A DNA stretch of 27,684 nt, from the NCBI GenBank assembly GCA_031292735.1, contig JARLGP010000016.1:1-27684 (forward strand), given 5' to 3'. Source of the DNA: Holophaga sp. Lineage in GTDB: Bacteria > Acidobacteriota > Holophagae > Holophagales > Holophagaceae. Both the position numbers and the translations under genes were made by a program. This document shows, one piece after another, positions 16,275 through 23,685 of the stretch (its first letter is position 1; each line of letters opens with the position of its first letter). The notes below the pieces were generated by a model. The model worked only from the letters and a program-made list of their open reading frames with translations. It had not been told where the DNA came from and searched no databases.

Positions 16275-17182
16275 CACCGCCCAGCCGAACCCTCACCCAC
16301 CTGGACGCCCTGGAAGCGGAAGGCATCCACATCCTGCGCGAGGTGGCCGGCCAGTGCCGCAACCCGGTGCTGCTGTTCTCCGGAGGCAAGGATTCGGCCT
16401 GCCTGCTCCGGCTGGCGGAAAAGGCCTTCCGGCCGGGGCCGTTCCCGTTCCCCCTGCTGCACATCGATACCGGCCACAACTTCCCGGAGGTGATCGAGTT
16501 CCGCGACCGGCGGACGCGCCAGCTGGGAGAGCGGCTCATCGTGCGCACGGTGGAGGATTCCATCCGCCGCGGCCGGGTGGTGCTGCGCACCCCGCAGCAG
16601 TCCCGGAACCCGCTCCAGAGCGTCACCCTGCTGGACGCCATTCAGGAGTTCGGCTTCGACGCCTGCATCGGCGGCGCCCGCCGGGACGAGGAGAAGGCCC
16701 GGGCCAAGGAGCGGATCTTCTAGTTCCGCGACGAGTTCGGCCAGTGGGACCCCAAGAGCCAGCGGCCCGAGTTGTGGGACATCTACAACGCCCGCTGCTT
16801 CCCCGGGGAGAACATCCGGGTGTTCCCCATCTCCAACTGGACCGAGCTGGACGTATGGCAGTACATCCAGCGGGAGGCCCTGGAACTGCCCAGCATCTAC
16901 TTCGTGCACACCCGCGCCGTGGTGCGCCGCGGCCCGGCCCTGGTGCCGGTCACCGAACTCACCCCGGCCCGCGCGGGGGAGCGGGTGGAGCAGCTCCGGG
17001 TGCGGTTCCGCACCGTGGGCGACATCCCCTGCACCGCCCCGGTGGAATCCGCGGCGGCCGGCCTGGAGGACATCCTCCGGGAAACCGCGGCCGCCGACCG
17101 CACCGAACGGGGCGCCACCCGGCTGGACGACCAGGTGTCGGAAGCCGCCATGGAACAGCGGAAGAAGGAGGGATATTTCTGA
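16271..17182 (+). pseudogene. cysD: Sulfate adenylyltransferase small subunit cysD with in-frame amber stop
   Basis: The full reading frame would be 303 residues, essentially the E. coli CysD length (302). It has the PP-loop SGGKDS (37-42), HIDTGHNFPEVIEFRD, and the late block RPELWDIYNARCFPGENIRV. Codon 151 is TAG (16721-16723), between ERIF and FRDEFGQWDPK. E. coli CysD has Ser at this place, and a Ser TCG codon would need one base change. No internal start explains the second half well. The stop overlaps cysN as TGATG. The intact protein would pair with CysN to form APS from sulfate and ATP. Confidence 0.9.
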
Positions 17183-18237
17183 TGGCCCCGAATCCGGACG
17201 CCGGCATGCTCCGCTTCATCACCTGCGGCAGCGTGGACGACGGCAAGAGCACCCTCATCGGCCGGCTGCTGTTCGACAGCAAGGCCATCCTGGCCGACGC
17301 CCTGGACACCCTGGAACGCACCTCCCTGAAGCGCGGCGCCCACGGCCTGGACCTCAGCCTGCTCACCGACGGGCTCCAGGCGGAGCGGGAGCAGGGCATC
17401 ACCATCGACGTGGCCTACCGCTATTTCGCCACCGCCACCCGCACGTTCATCCTGGGCGACGCCCCCGGCCACGAGCAGTACACCCGGAACATGGTCACCG
17501 CCGCCAGCACCGCCGACCTGGCCATCATCCTGGTGGACGCCCGCAAGGGGGTGCTCGCCCAGACCCGCCGGCACACCGCCATCGCCCACCTGCTGGGCAT
17601 CCGCCACCTGGTGCTGGCCGTCAACAAGATGGACCTGGTGGGCTGGTCCGAGCCGGTGTTCGAGGCCATCCGCCGGGACTGCCTGGCCTTCGGCCGGGAC
17701 CTGGGGATCGGGCACCTGGATTTCATCCCCATCTCCGCCCTGGGCGGCGACTCCATCGTGGCGCGGAGCGGGCGGATGCCCTGGTACGGCGGCCCGACCC
17801 TGCTGGAGCTGCTGGAGGCGGCGCCCCTGGCCAAGGACCGCCTGGAGCAGCCGTTCCGCTTCCCGGTGCAGTGGGTGTGCCGGCCGCGCCCGGGCGCCCC
17901 CTCGGATTTCCGCGGGTACGGCGGGCGGGTGGAATCGGGCACCGTCCAGCTGGGCGATCCGGTGGTCGTGCTCCCGGCCCAACGCCCGTCCCGGGTGCGC
18001 GGCATCCGCCTGGGCGAGGCCAGGCTGGAGGCGATCCACTCCCGCCTGGACATCGCCACCCTGAAGCCCGAGCCGGCCGGCCAGCTGGCCATGAACGACC
18101 TCGCCGAGGTGCGGCTGCGGCTGCAGGCTCCCGCGGCCGCGGACCCGTACCGGGCCAACCGCGCCACCGGCGCCTTCATCCTCATCGACGAGGCCAGCAA
18201 CGCCACCGTGGCCGGCGGGCTGGTTCGGAAGCCCTGA
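17182..18237 (+). CDS. cysN: Sulfate adenylyltransferase GTPase subunit CysN with internal in-frame deletion
   Basis: The GTPase domain is complete: GSVDDGKS (16-23), DAPGHEQYTRNM (93-104), NKMD (148-151) and ISAL. Domain II begins normally (FRFPVQWVCRP, DFRGYGGRVESGTV). After residue 277 (SRVRGIRL) the text jumps to LEAIHSRLDIATL and then to the normal C-terminus (FILIDEASNATVAGGLV). Compared with E. coli CysN from memory, about 70 residues of domains II/III are missing, and the 351-residue length is well under the 475 of E. coli. The frame is kept, so a protein may be made but is unlikely to fold normally. Its TGA abuts the convergent cysteine synthase stop with no gap. Confidence 0.85.
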   Translation: MAPNPDAGMLRFITCGSVDDGKSTLIGRLLFDSKAILADALDTLERTSLKRGAHGLDLSLLTDGLQAEREQGITIDVAYRYFATATRTFILGDAPGHEQYTRNMVTAASTADLAIILVDARKGVLAQTRRHTAIAHLLGIRHLVLAVNKMDLVGWSEPVFEAIRRDCLAFGRDLGIGHLDFIPISALGGDSIVARSGRMPWYGGPTLLELLEAAPLAKDRLEQPFRFPVQWVCRPRPGAPSDFRGYGGRVESGTVQLGDPVVVLPAQRPSRVRGIRLGEARLEAIHSRLDIATLKPEPAGQLAMNDLAEVRLRLQAPAAADPYRANRATGAFILIDEASNATVAGGLVRKP

Positions 18238-19188
18238 TCACCCCTCCCAGAAGCGGTCCGCCAGGTAGCGGGCCCCGGAATCGAACAGCACCGTGACCAC
18301 CACGGAGCCTTCCGGCACCGTCCGGGCCAGGCGCAGGGCGGCGGAAACGCTGGCTCCCGAGCTGGGTCCCACCAGCAGCCCCTCCTCCAGGGCCAGCCGG
18401 CGCGCCATGGCCTGGCCCTCCGCCGTGCTCACCGCCACCTGGGCGTCGGCCAGGTCCGGGTCGTAGATGCCGGGGACGCTGGCCGTGGCCATGTGCTTCA
18501 GCCCGGCCAGGCCGTGGTCCGGGCGGTCCGGCTGGACCGCCACTGCCCGCAGGGCCGGGTTCAGCTGCTTCAGGCGGCGGACGGTGCCCATGAACAGCCC
18601 CGAGGTGCCCACCCCGGCCACGAAATGGCTGATCCGGCCTCCGCTCTGCGCCCAGAGCTCCGGGCCGGTGGTGTCGAAGTGGGCCCGCCAGTTGGCTTCG
18701 TTGTTGTACTGGTCCACGTGGAAATAGCGGCCGGGGTCGGCCTGGCACAGCTCCAGCGCCCGGCGCCGGGCGCCGTCCGAACCCTGGCCGGGGTCGGTCT
18801 CGATGATCGCGGCGCCGTAGAGCCCGAGCATCCGCTTGCGCTCGGCGCTGGCGTTGGCGGGCAGGCACAGGGTCACCCGGTAGCCCATGGCCGCGCCGAT
18901 CATGGCGTAGGCGATCCCGGCATTGCCGCTGGTGGCGTCCAGGATGGCCTTTTCCGGGGTGAGCCGGCCGTCGGCCACCGCCGCCAGGATCATGGCCTTG
19001 GCCGGCCGGTCCTTGAGCGATCCGCTGGGATTCAGGTGCTCGGCCTTGGCCAGGAGCTCCACCCCCGGACGCAGCCCTTCGGCGATCCGCCCCAGGCGGA
19101 GCAGGGGGGTGCCGCCGATGTGGTCGAGCAGGTCCGGGTGGCCCCGGGTCTCGTGGTCATGCCCAATGGCTGAAGGGTTTCCGGTCAT
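18238..19188 (-). CDS. cysM: Cysteine synthase, CysM-like PLP enzyme
   Basis: PLP-dependent beta-replacement enzyme making cysteine from an activated serine and a sulfur donor. The 316 residues contain the PLP lysine in NPSGSLKDRPA (Lys59), the substrate loop TSGNAG (86-91), HFVAGVGTSG and the late GPSSGAS phosphate-binding loop. The wording after the PLP site (RPDHGLAGLKHM) is closer to the CysM/phosphoserine-type group than to CysK, but the donor cannot be fixed. The ATG at 19188 follows GGGAG; the longer upstream frame is not conserved. It converges on the damaged cysHDN operon and itself appears intact. Confidence 0.9.
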   Translation of the reverse strand: MTGNPSAIGHDHETRGHPDLLDHIGGTPLLRLGRIAEGLRPGVELLAKAEHLNPSGSLKDRPAKAMILAAVADGRLTPEKAILDATSGNAGIAYAMIGAAMGYRVTLCLPANASAERKRMLGLYGAAIIETDPGQGSDGARRRALELCQADPGRYFHVDQYNNEANWRAHFDTTGPELWAQSGGRISHFVAGVGTSGLFMGTVRRLKQLNPALRAVAVQPDRPDHGLAGLKHMATASVPGIYDPDLADAQVAVSTAEGQAMARRLALEEGLLVGPSSGASVSAALRLARTVPEGSVVVTVLFDSGARYLADRFWEG

Positions 19189-19612
19189 GATTCGTGCTCC
19201 CGTGGAATGTCTCCGCTCCGGGCGACCGGGAACGGCCCTGATGACACCGAGCAATCTACTCGCATGGGGAACCGGTTTGGAATGAAACAAAGGCATGACA
19301 ACTCTATTTATTCGTCATATTAGTAGTAATTGCTATATATTTAAATGGGTGGAAAATTTATTTTTAAACAAAATGTCAATTTCCGACCCCAAGGCCCGGA
19401 TCCGGCCGCCCTGCCCCCTTCCGGCCACCGCCTGGGCGGGGCTTGCGCGGATCAACGCCTCGCGGACGCGGTGGCGGGGCCGGGCGCGAGCAGGCCCGGA
19501 TTCCTCTTGCTTGGTTTGCTATTGAGGTCAGTTTCATCTAGGATTAAGGGTTACGCTGGATGTTTGGATCGGCAACCATTGGAATGAGGCTGGCAATGCG
19601 GGAGACGGGTTG
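19189..19612. other. Intergenic region with an AT-rich segment
   Basis: This 424-base interval between divergent genes must hold the promoters of cysM (minus) and the following secreted-protein gene (plus). Positions 19295-19382 are markedly AT-rich against the GC-rich surroundings and contain runs such as TATATATTTAAAT. Short ORFs that cross it lack ribosome sites and recognisable products. I see no clear operator, riboswitch or RNA gene. Confidence 0.5.
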
Positions 19613-20011
19613 ATGCGGTTCCAGATCGCCCAGAAGGCCGAATGGGCTCAAGGCTGGATGAGTTTCATCGCCTTGACGCTGTGCCTTGCCGCTTTCTGTG
19701 CCCATGCCCCGGTCCACACCGGCCATCCCTCCGAACCGGCGCGAATGGCCCAGTCCGGCGCCCGCCCCTGGAAGATCCGGCAGCCGGAGCCCCCGGCCCA
19801 TGCCCAGCGCATCGCCCAGGCCCAGGCCACCGACGACGAGACCGGCGGAAGCGAGCATTCCAGGGCGGATCTGGCCCTGCCCAGGCCGGCCCCGGCGCTT
19901 GCTCCCGGCAAGCCGGGACGGGCCGAGGCCTACCAGGACGCCGGGCCGGCGTTCCCCACCGGCTGCACCGTGCACGGAAGCCGGCCCCGTCCGCCGCCCA
20001 GCCTGGCCTAG
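19613..20011 (+). CDS. Predicted exported protein of unknown function
   Basis: The 132-residue ORF starts at ATG 19613, preceded by GGGAGAC. It has an N-terminal hydrophobic stretch after a charged leader (WMSFIALTLCLAAFCAHA), consistent with a signal peptide or anchor. The remainder is rich in Pro, Ala and Arg and carries no recognised motif. Its composition is what a GC-rich non-coding frame could also give, so the call rests on the start context, the signal-like segment and the position ahead of pal. Confidence 0.45.
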   Translation: MRFQIAQKAEWAQGWMSFIALTLCLAAFCAHAPVHTGHPSEPARMAQSGARPWKIRQPEPPAHAQRIAQAQATDDETGGSEHSRADLALPRPAPALAPGKPGRAEAYQDAGPAFPTGCTVHGSRPRPPPSLA

Positions 20012-20114
20012 ATCCGAACTTCCGCCATTCTGCATGAGCCCATAACGAAGCATCTTCCGTTTTTCCGGCCCCAGCCCGCCTGGGCGCGGCCCTTCTCCCA
20101 TAGGAAACGCTGCC

Positions 20115-20696
20115 ATGTCAGCTTTCACCAAGACCTCCCCGCTCCTCGTCCTCACCGCCGCCCTGCTGGTGGCCGGAGGACTGGCCTGCTCGAAACCGGC
20201 CGCCGCGCCAGCGGCAGCCCCCAAGGCCGCCCCGGCCCCGGTCGCCCAGGCCGATGATTCGGCCGACCGCCAGCGCGCCGAGGCCGAACAGAAGCGCAAG
20301 GCGGACGAAGCCGCCGAGGCCGCCCGCAAGGCCGCCGCCGAAGCGCAGTACCGCCAGGCCGCGGCCGCCGCCCTCCAGGATGTCCATTTCGATTTCGACA
20401 AGTCGGACATCAAGGCGAGCGACAAGCCCGTGCTGACCGCCATCTCCTCCTTCATGAAGACCTACCCCCAGGCCAACCTGTTCATCGACGGCAACTGCGA
20501 CGAGCGCGGCACGGTGGAATACAACCTGGCGCTGGGCGAGCACCGGGCCCAGGCGGCCCTGAACTACCTGGTGGCCCTGGGCGTCCCGGCGATCCGGCTG
20601 AGCACCACCTCCTACGGCAAGGAGAAGCCGGTCTGCACCGAATCCGTGGAATCCTGCTGGAGCAGGAACCGCCGCGCGCACTTCACGCTGAAGTAG
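20115..20696 (+). CDS. pal: Peptidoglycan-associated lipoprotein (Pal/OmpA domain)
   Basis: Outer-membrane lipoprotein that binds peptidoglycan as part of the Tol-Pal envelope system. The 193 residues show a lipobox with Cys25 (GGLACS), an Ala/Pro linker, a charged helical stretch (50-80) and an OmpA-like domain (about 88-193). The domain has HFDFDKSDI, DGNCDERGT (125-133) and NRRAHF near the end. Asp and Arg of this domain contact diaminopimelate in homologues. The usual GHCDERGT reads GNCDERGT here. AGGA precedes the ATG at 20115. tolB follows after seven bases. Confidence 0.93.
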   Translation: MSAFTKTSPLLVLTAALLVAGGLACSKPAAAPAAAPKAAPAPVAQADDSADRQRAEAEQKRKADEAAEAARKAAAEAQYRQAAAAALQDVHFDFDKSDIKASDKPVLTAISSFMKTYPQANLFIDGNCDERGTVEYNLALGEHRAQAALNYLVALGVPAIRLSTTSYGKEKPVCTESVESCWSRNRRAHFTLK

Positions 20697-20703
20697 GCAC
20701 GCC

Positions 20704-22017
20704 ATGGCCGGACGCTGCGTTTCCCTCCTGAGCCTTTCCGTGGCCCTTGCGCTCGCCCCGGTGAGCGCCAAGGCCCAAGACCGGGCGGCCAAGCCGTCGC
20801 TGCTTCCGGCCATGCCGACCCTGGTGTTCCCTTCCCTGTCCCTGCCGGGCAACGGCCATTCCGACGACGCCCGGGAATTCCGCGCCACCGCGCTGCGGGA
20901 TCTCCGGGATTCCGGCGCCTTCCACCTGATGAGCCCGAGCAAGACGCCCGGCGGGGCCGACCTGATGTTCCGGGTGGTCTCCCACTCCCTGGCTCGGGGC
21001 AAGCTCATCATCGAAGGCGAATGCATCAACCTGGCCACCGGCGCGGTGGTCCTGAAGAAACGATTCATGGGACAGACCGCGGTGGTGGACCGGATGGCCC
21101 ACCGCATGGTGGATTTCCTGGTGGGCACGGTGACCGGCACCCCGGGGGTGGCTGATTCCCGGATCGTCGTCGCCCGGGCCAAGGCTCCCGGCATCAAGGA
21201 GATCTTCGGGGTGGACCGGGACGGGCGGAACCTCCGCCAGCTCACCAGCTTCGGCAGCCTCACCATCCATCCGGCGGTGGCCCGGGACGGCAGGCTGGCC
21301 TTCGTCACCTACAAGGGCGGGCCGCCCCAGATCTGGGGTCAGGTCAAGCCTTCGGGGCCCTTCCAGCCGCTGTTCCCGCGAACCGGCGAGGCGGGCAAGG
21401 AACTTTCCGACCTGGCCTGGTCCACCGACGGCCGGCGCCTGTGCTTCGTCCAGGAGAACCGCCAGGGACTGGCGGACATCCATGTGCTGGACCCGGCTTC
21501 CGGGCAGGTGGCGCGGATCACCGAAGGGCACATCAACCGGAGCCCCTCCTGGAACCCGGACGGCACCGCACTGGCCTTCATTTCCGACCGGGAAGGCACC
21601 CCGCAGGTGTTCATCATGGCCAGCGACGGCAGCCAGGTGCGGCGGCTCACCGGCGACTCCGCGCCCAAGGCTTTCGTGGCCTGGAACGCCAAGGGCGACC
21701 GGATCGCCTACAGCAGCGGGGCCGACCTGTTCACCATCGCCCCGGACGGCAGCAGCCGGCAGAAGCTCCTGTCCGGCCCGGAACCGGTGGCGGCGCTGTG
21801 CTGGGCGCCGGACGGGCGTTCACTGCTGCTGGGCCTTCCGGCCGGCCGCCTGCGCATCGCCACCCTGGACGGGAAGCTCCAGGAACTCAGCCCGGGGCTG
21901 GACGGCCAATGGCCCCAGTGGATCCAGAACCCCGCCCCGGTCCTCGCCCGGGCCCAGGGGGATCCCTTCCCGCCCTTCCCGGTGCCCGCCCTCCTGGGCG
22001 CGGCCCCGCTGCCCTGA
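20704..22017 (+). CDS. tolB: TolB-like periplasmic beta-propeller protein
   Basis: The 437-residue product has a signal peptide (SLLSLSVALALAPVSAKA), an N-terminal alpha/beta domain (about 35-150), and TolB propeller repeats such as HINRSPSWNPDGTALAFISD and WSTDGRRLCFV. TolB binds Pal and the Tol complex in the periplasm. It begins seven bases after pal, so the two are one operon. The order pal-tolB is the reverse of the common tolB-pal order, and no tolQRA or ybgF/cpoB is adjacent here. The N-terminal domain is more divergent than the propeller. Confidence 0.85.
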   Translation: MAGRCVSLLSLSVALALAPVSAKAQDRAAKPSLLPAMPTLVFPSLSLPGNGHSDDAREFRATALRDLRDSGAFHLMSPSKTPGGADLMFRVVSHSLARGKLIIEGECINLATGAVVLKKRFMGQTAVVDRMAHRMVDFLVGTVTGTPGVADSRIVVARAKAPGIKEIFGVDRDGRNLRQLTSFGSLTIHPAVARDGRLAFVTYKGGPPQIWGQVKPSGPFQPLFPRTGEAGKELSDLAWSTDGRRLCFVQENRQGLADIHVLDPASGQVARITEGHINRSPSWNPDGTALAFISDREGTPQVFIMASDGSQVRRLTGDSAPKAFVAWNAKGDRIAYSSGADLFTIAPDGSSRQKLLSGPEPVAALCWAPDGRSLLLGLPAGRLRIATLDGKLQELSPGLDGQWPQWIQNPAPVLARAQGDPFPPFPVPALLGAAPLP

Positions 22018-22031
22018 GGGAATATTTCCCT
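22017..22031 (+). terminator. Dyad at the end of tolB
   Basis: AGGGAA-TAT-TTCCCT is a perfect 6+6 palindrome beginning at the last base of the tolB stop codon. A second small dyad (GGCA-TAA-TGCC) follows near 22041-22051. Neither is followed by a T-run, so termination is possible but not shown. Confidence 0.3.
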
Positions 22032-22105
22032 GCGGCCCCAGGCATAATGCCCAGCCCCGGCCAGCCGCCGAGGGCGCGGACCTTGATTCCAGACGGGTTC
22101 AGAGT

Positions 22106-22121
22106 TGGCACGGTTATTGAT
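22106..22121 (+). promoter_or_regulatory. Sigma-54-like promoter upstream of the hibernation factor
   Basis: TGGCACG-GTTA-TTGAT fits the sigma-54 pattern TGGCACG-N4-TTGCW, including the GG-N10-G spacing. It departs at the usually invariant -12 C, which is A. It lies 44 bases ahead of the start codon of the gene it would drive. No enhancer site was identified. Confidence 0.4.
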
Positions 22122-22164
22122 AGGTATTGCCCAGGGAGACGCTCCGCTCCCGGAGGATCCGAAC

Positions 22165-22485
22165 ATGGTTAGGCCCGACAGCACCCTGCGCATCAAGTCC
22201 TTCGGCATCGCCCCGGACCCGTTCTCCCAGAGCTACGTGCACCAGCGGGTGGGCGGCAAGCTTGGCAAGTTCGCCCTGCACATCCGCGGCCTGGAGATCC
22301 GCATGAAGCGGATGGGCCTGGCCGGAGACGAGCAGGTCTCCTGCGCGCTGTCGGTCACCCTGGACGGCGGCACCCAGGTGGCGGTGGAGCGCTCCGGCCG
22401 GGTGGCCCGGGAGGCCTTCGACCACACCATGGGCGTGGCGGAACGCACCATCCGCCGCATGCTGCAGCGGCTCCGGCACCAGTAG
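22165..22485 (+). CDS. hpf: HPF/RaiA-family ribosome hibernation factor
   Basis: The 106-residue protein matches the S30AE fold order: a first strand, a helix (SYVHQRVGGKLGKF), strands with LEIRMKRM and SCALSVTLDGGTQVAVE, and a final helix (EAFDHTMGVAERTIRRMLQRL). Family members bind the 30S decoding centre and silence ribosomes in stationary phase. The C-terminal dimerisation domain of long HPF is absent. The ATG at 22165 follows GGAGG at a good distance; the frame is open upstream to 22105 but lacks a better start. It converges on pfkA. Confidence 0.75.
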   Translation: MVRPDSTLRIKSFGIAPDPFSQSYVHQRVGGKLGKFALHIRGLEIRMKRMGLAGDEQVSCALSVTLDGGTQVAVERSGRVAREAFDHTMGVAERTIRRMLQRLRHQ

Positions 22486-22510
22486 GCCCGGACAACCGCC
22501 GCACCGATCA

Positions 22511-23620
22511 TCAATCGCCGAAGCAGATGCCCAGGTCCCGCCCGGTCTGCAGGGTGTCGCCGTCCAGTGGCACGCAGCGCATGCGGCCGGCCACGTCCTC
22601 CAGCGGCACGTAGTTCACGCTGGTGTTGGCCAGGGCCACCATGATCCCGCTTTGCCCCTCCTCCAGGGCGCGCACCGCGGCGGCGCCGAAGCGCAGGGCC
22701 GCGAGCCGGTCGAAGGTGGTGGGGCTGCCGCCGCGCAGCAGATGGCCCAGCACCACCACCCGGGATTCCTTGCCGGTGCGTTCCTGCAGCTCCTTGGCCA
22801 CCGCCTCGCCCATGCCGCCCAGGCGCTCCTGGTGGCCGATCTCGGCCGCCTCCACCACCAGGCGCTGGCCGTCCTTGGGCTTGGCGCCCTCCGCCACCAC
22901 CACCAGGGAATACATGCGGCCCTGGCGGTCCCGGGCGCGGATCTTCGCGGCCACCTTGTCCAGGTCGAAGGGGATCTCGGGGATCAGGATGGAGTGGGCG
23001 CTGCCGGAGATGCCCGCGTGCAGCGCGATCCAGCCGGCGTAGCGGCCCATCATCTCCACCACCATCACCCGCTGGTGGCTTTCGGCGGTGCTGTGCAGCC
23101 GGTCCAGGCACTCGGTGGCGAACGCCACGGCGGTGTCGAAGCCGAAGGTGGTGAAGGTCTTGTCCAGATCGTTGTCGATGGTCTTGGGCACCCCCACCAC
23201 CCGCAGCCCCTTCTGGGCCAGGGCATGGGCGATGGTGAGCGAGCCGTCGCCGCCGATGGAGATCAGCGCGTCCAGCTCCCGCTTGGCGAAGAACTCCAGG
23301 ATCTCGTCGGTGCGGTCCACTTCCCGCACCGTGCCGTCCGGCATCTTCAGGGGGAAGCAGAGCGGGTTGCCGCGGTTGGTGGTGCCCAGGATGGTGCCGC
23401 CCAGGTGGGTGATGCCGCGTACCCGGTCCCGGGTGAGGCGGAACATGCCGCCGTCCGCGTAGCGCTCCGGAAAGAAGACGCCGTTGAAACCCTCGCGGAT
23501 GCCGTAGGTCTCCCAGCCGCGGTCCATGGCGCTGATGGCGGCGGCCCGGATCACCGCGTTCAAACCCGGGGCGTCACCTCCACCGGTGCAAATGGCGATT
23601 CGTCGGATCGGGTTGATCAT
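22511..23620 (-). CDS. pfkA: 6-phosphofructokinase
   Basis: Phosphorylates fructose 6-phosphate, the committed step of glycolysis. The 369 residues carry GGGDAPG (13-19), GGDGS (123-127), PKTIDNDL (145-152), MGRYAGWIALHAG and HLLRGGSPTTFDR. The glycine in GGDGS, where pyrophosphate enzymes have Asp, points to ATP. The lysine in PKTIDND, where E. coli has Gly, is shared with the group III/PPi branch. The combination resembles the ATP-using actinobacterial type, so an ATP enzyme is the better guess. It is divergent from the gcdH gene with a 65-base gap. Confidence 0.92.
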   Translation of the reverse strand: MINPIRRIAICTGGGDAPGLNAVIRAAAISAMDRGWETYGIREGFNGVFFPERYADGGMFRLTRDRVRGITHLGGTILGTTNRGNPLCFPLKMPDGTVREVDRTDEILEFFAKRELDALISIGGDGSLTIAHALAQKGLRVVGVPKTIDNDLDKTFTTFGFDTAVAFATECLDRLHSTAESHQRVMVVEMMGRYAGWIALHAGISGSAHSILIPEIPFDLDKVAAKIRARDRQGRMYSLVVVAEGAKPKDGQRLVVEAAEIGHQERLGGMGEAVAKELQERTGKESRVVVLGHLLRGGSPTTFDRLAALRFGAAAVRALEEGQSGIMVALANTSVNYVPLEDVAGRMRCVPLDGDTLQTGRDLGICFGD

Positions 23621-23685
23621 GGGTCACTCTCTGGGTGAAAAACCTTGGGAATGATAGCATCAGGGCCTGCCAAACGAGGGTCTGG

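Noticed and set aside
16721..16723. TAG in cysD as a recoded sense codon
   Set aside because: TAG ends several intact genes in this window, so general reassignment is not supported.
19295..19525. A 76-codon frame crossing the AT-rich segment
   Set aside because: No ribosome site, abrupt composition change in the middle, and no recognisable protein.
19544..20455. A 303-codon minus-strand frame across pal and the upstream gene
   Set aside because: It is antisense to pal, which has a clear lipobox and OmpA domain, and it lacks any recognised motif.
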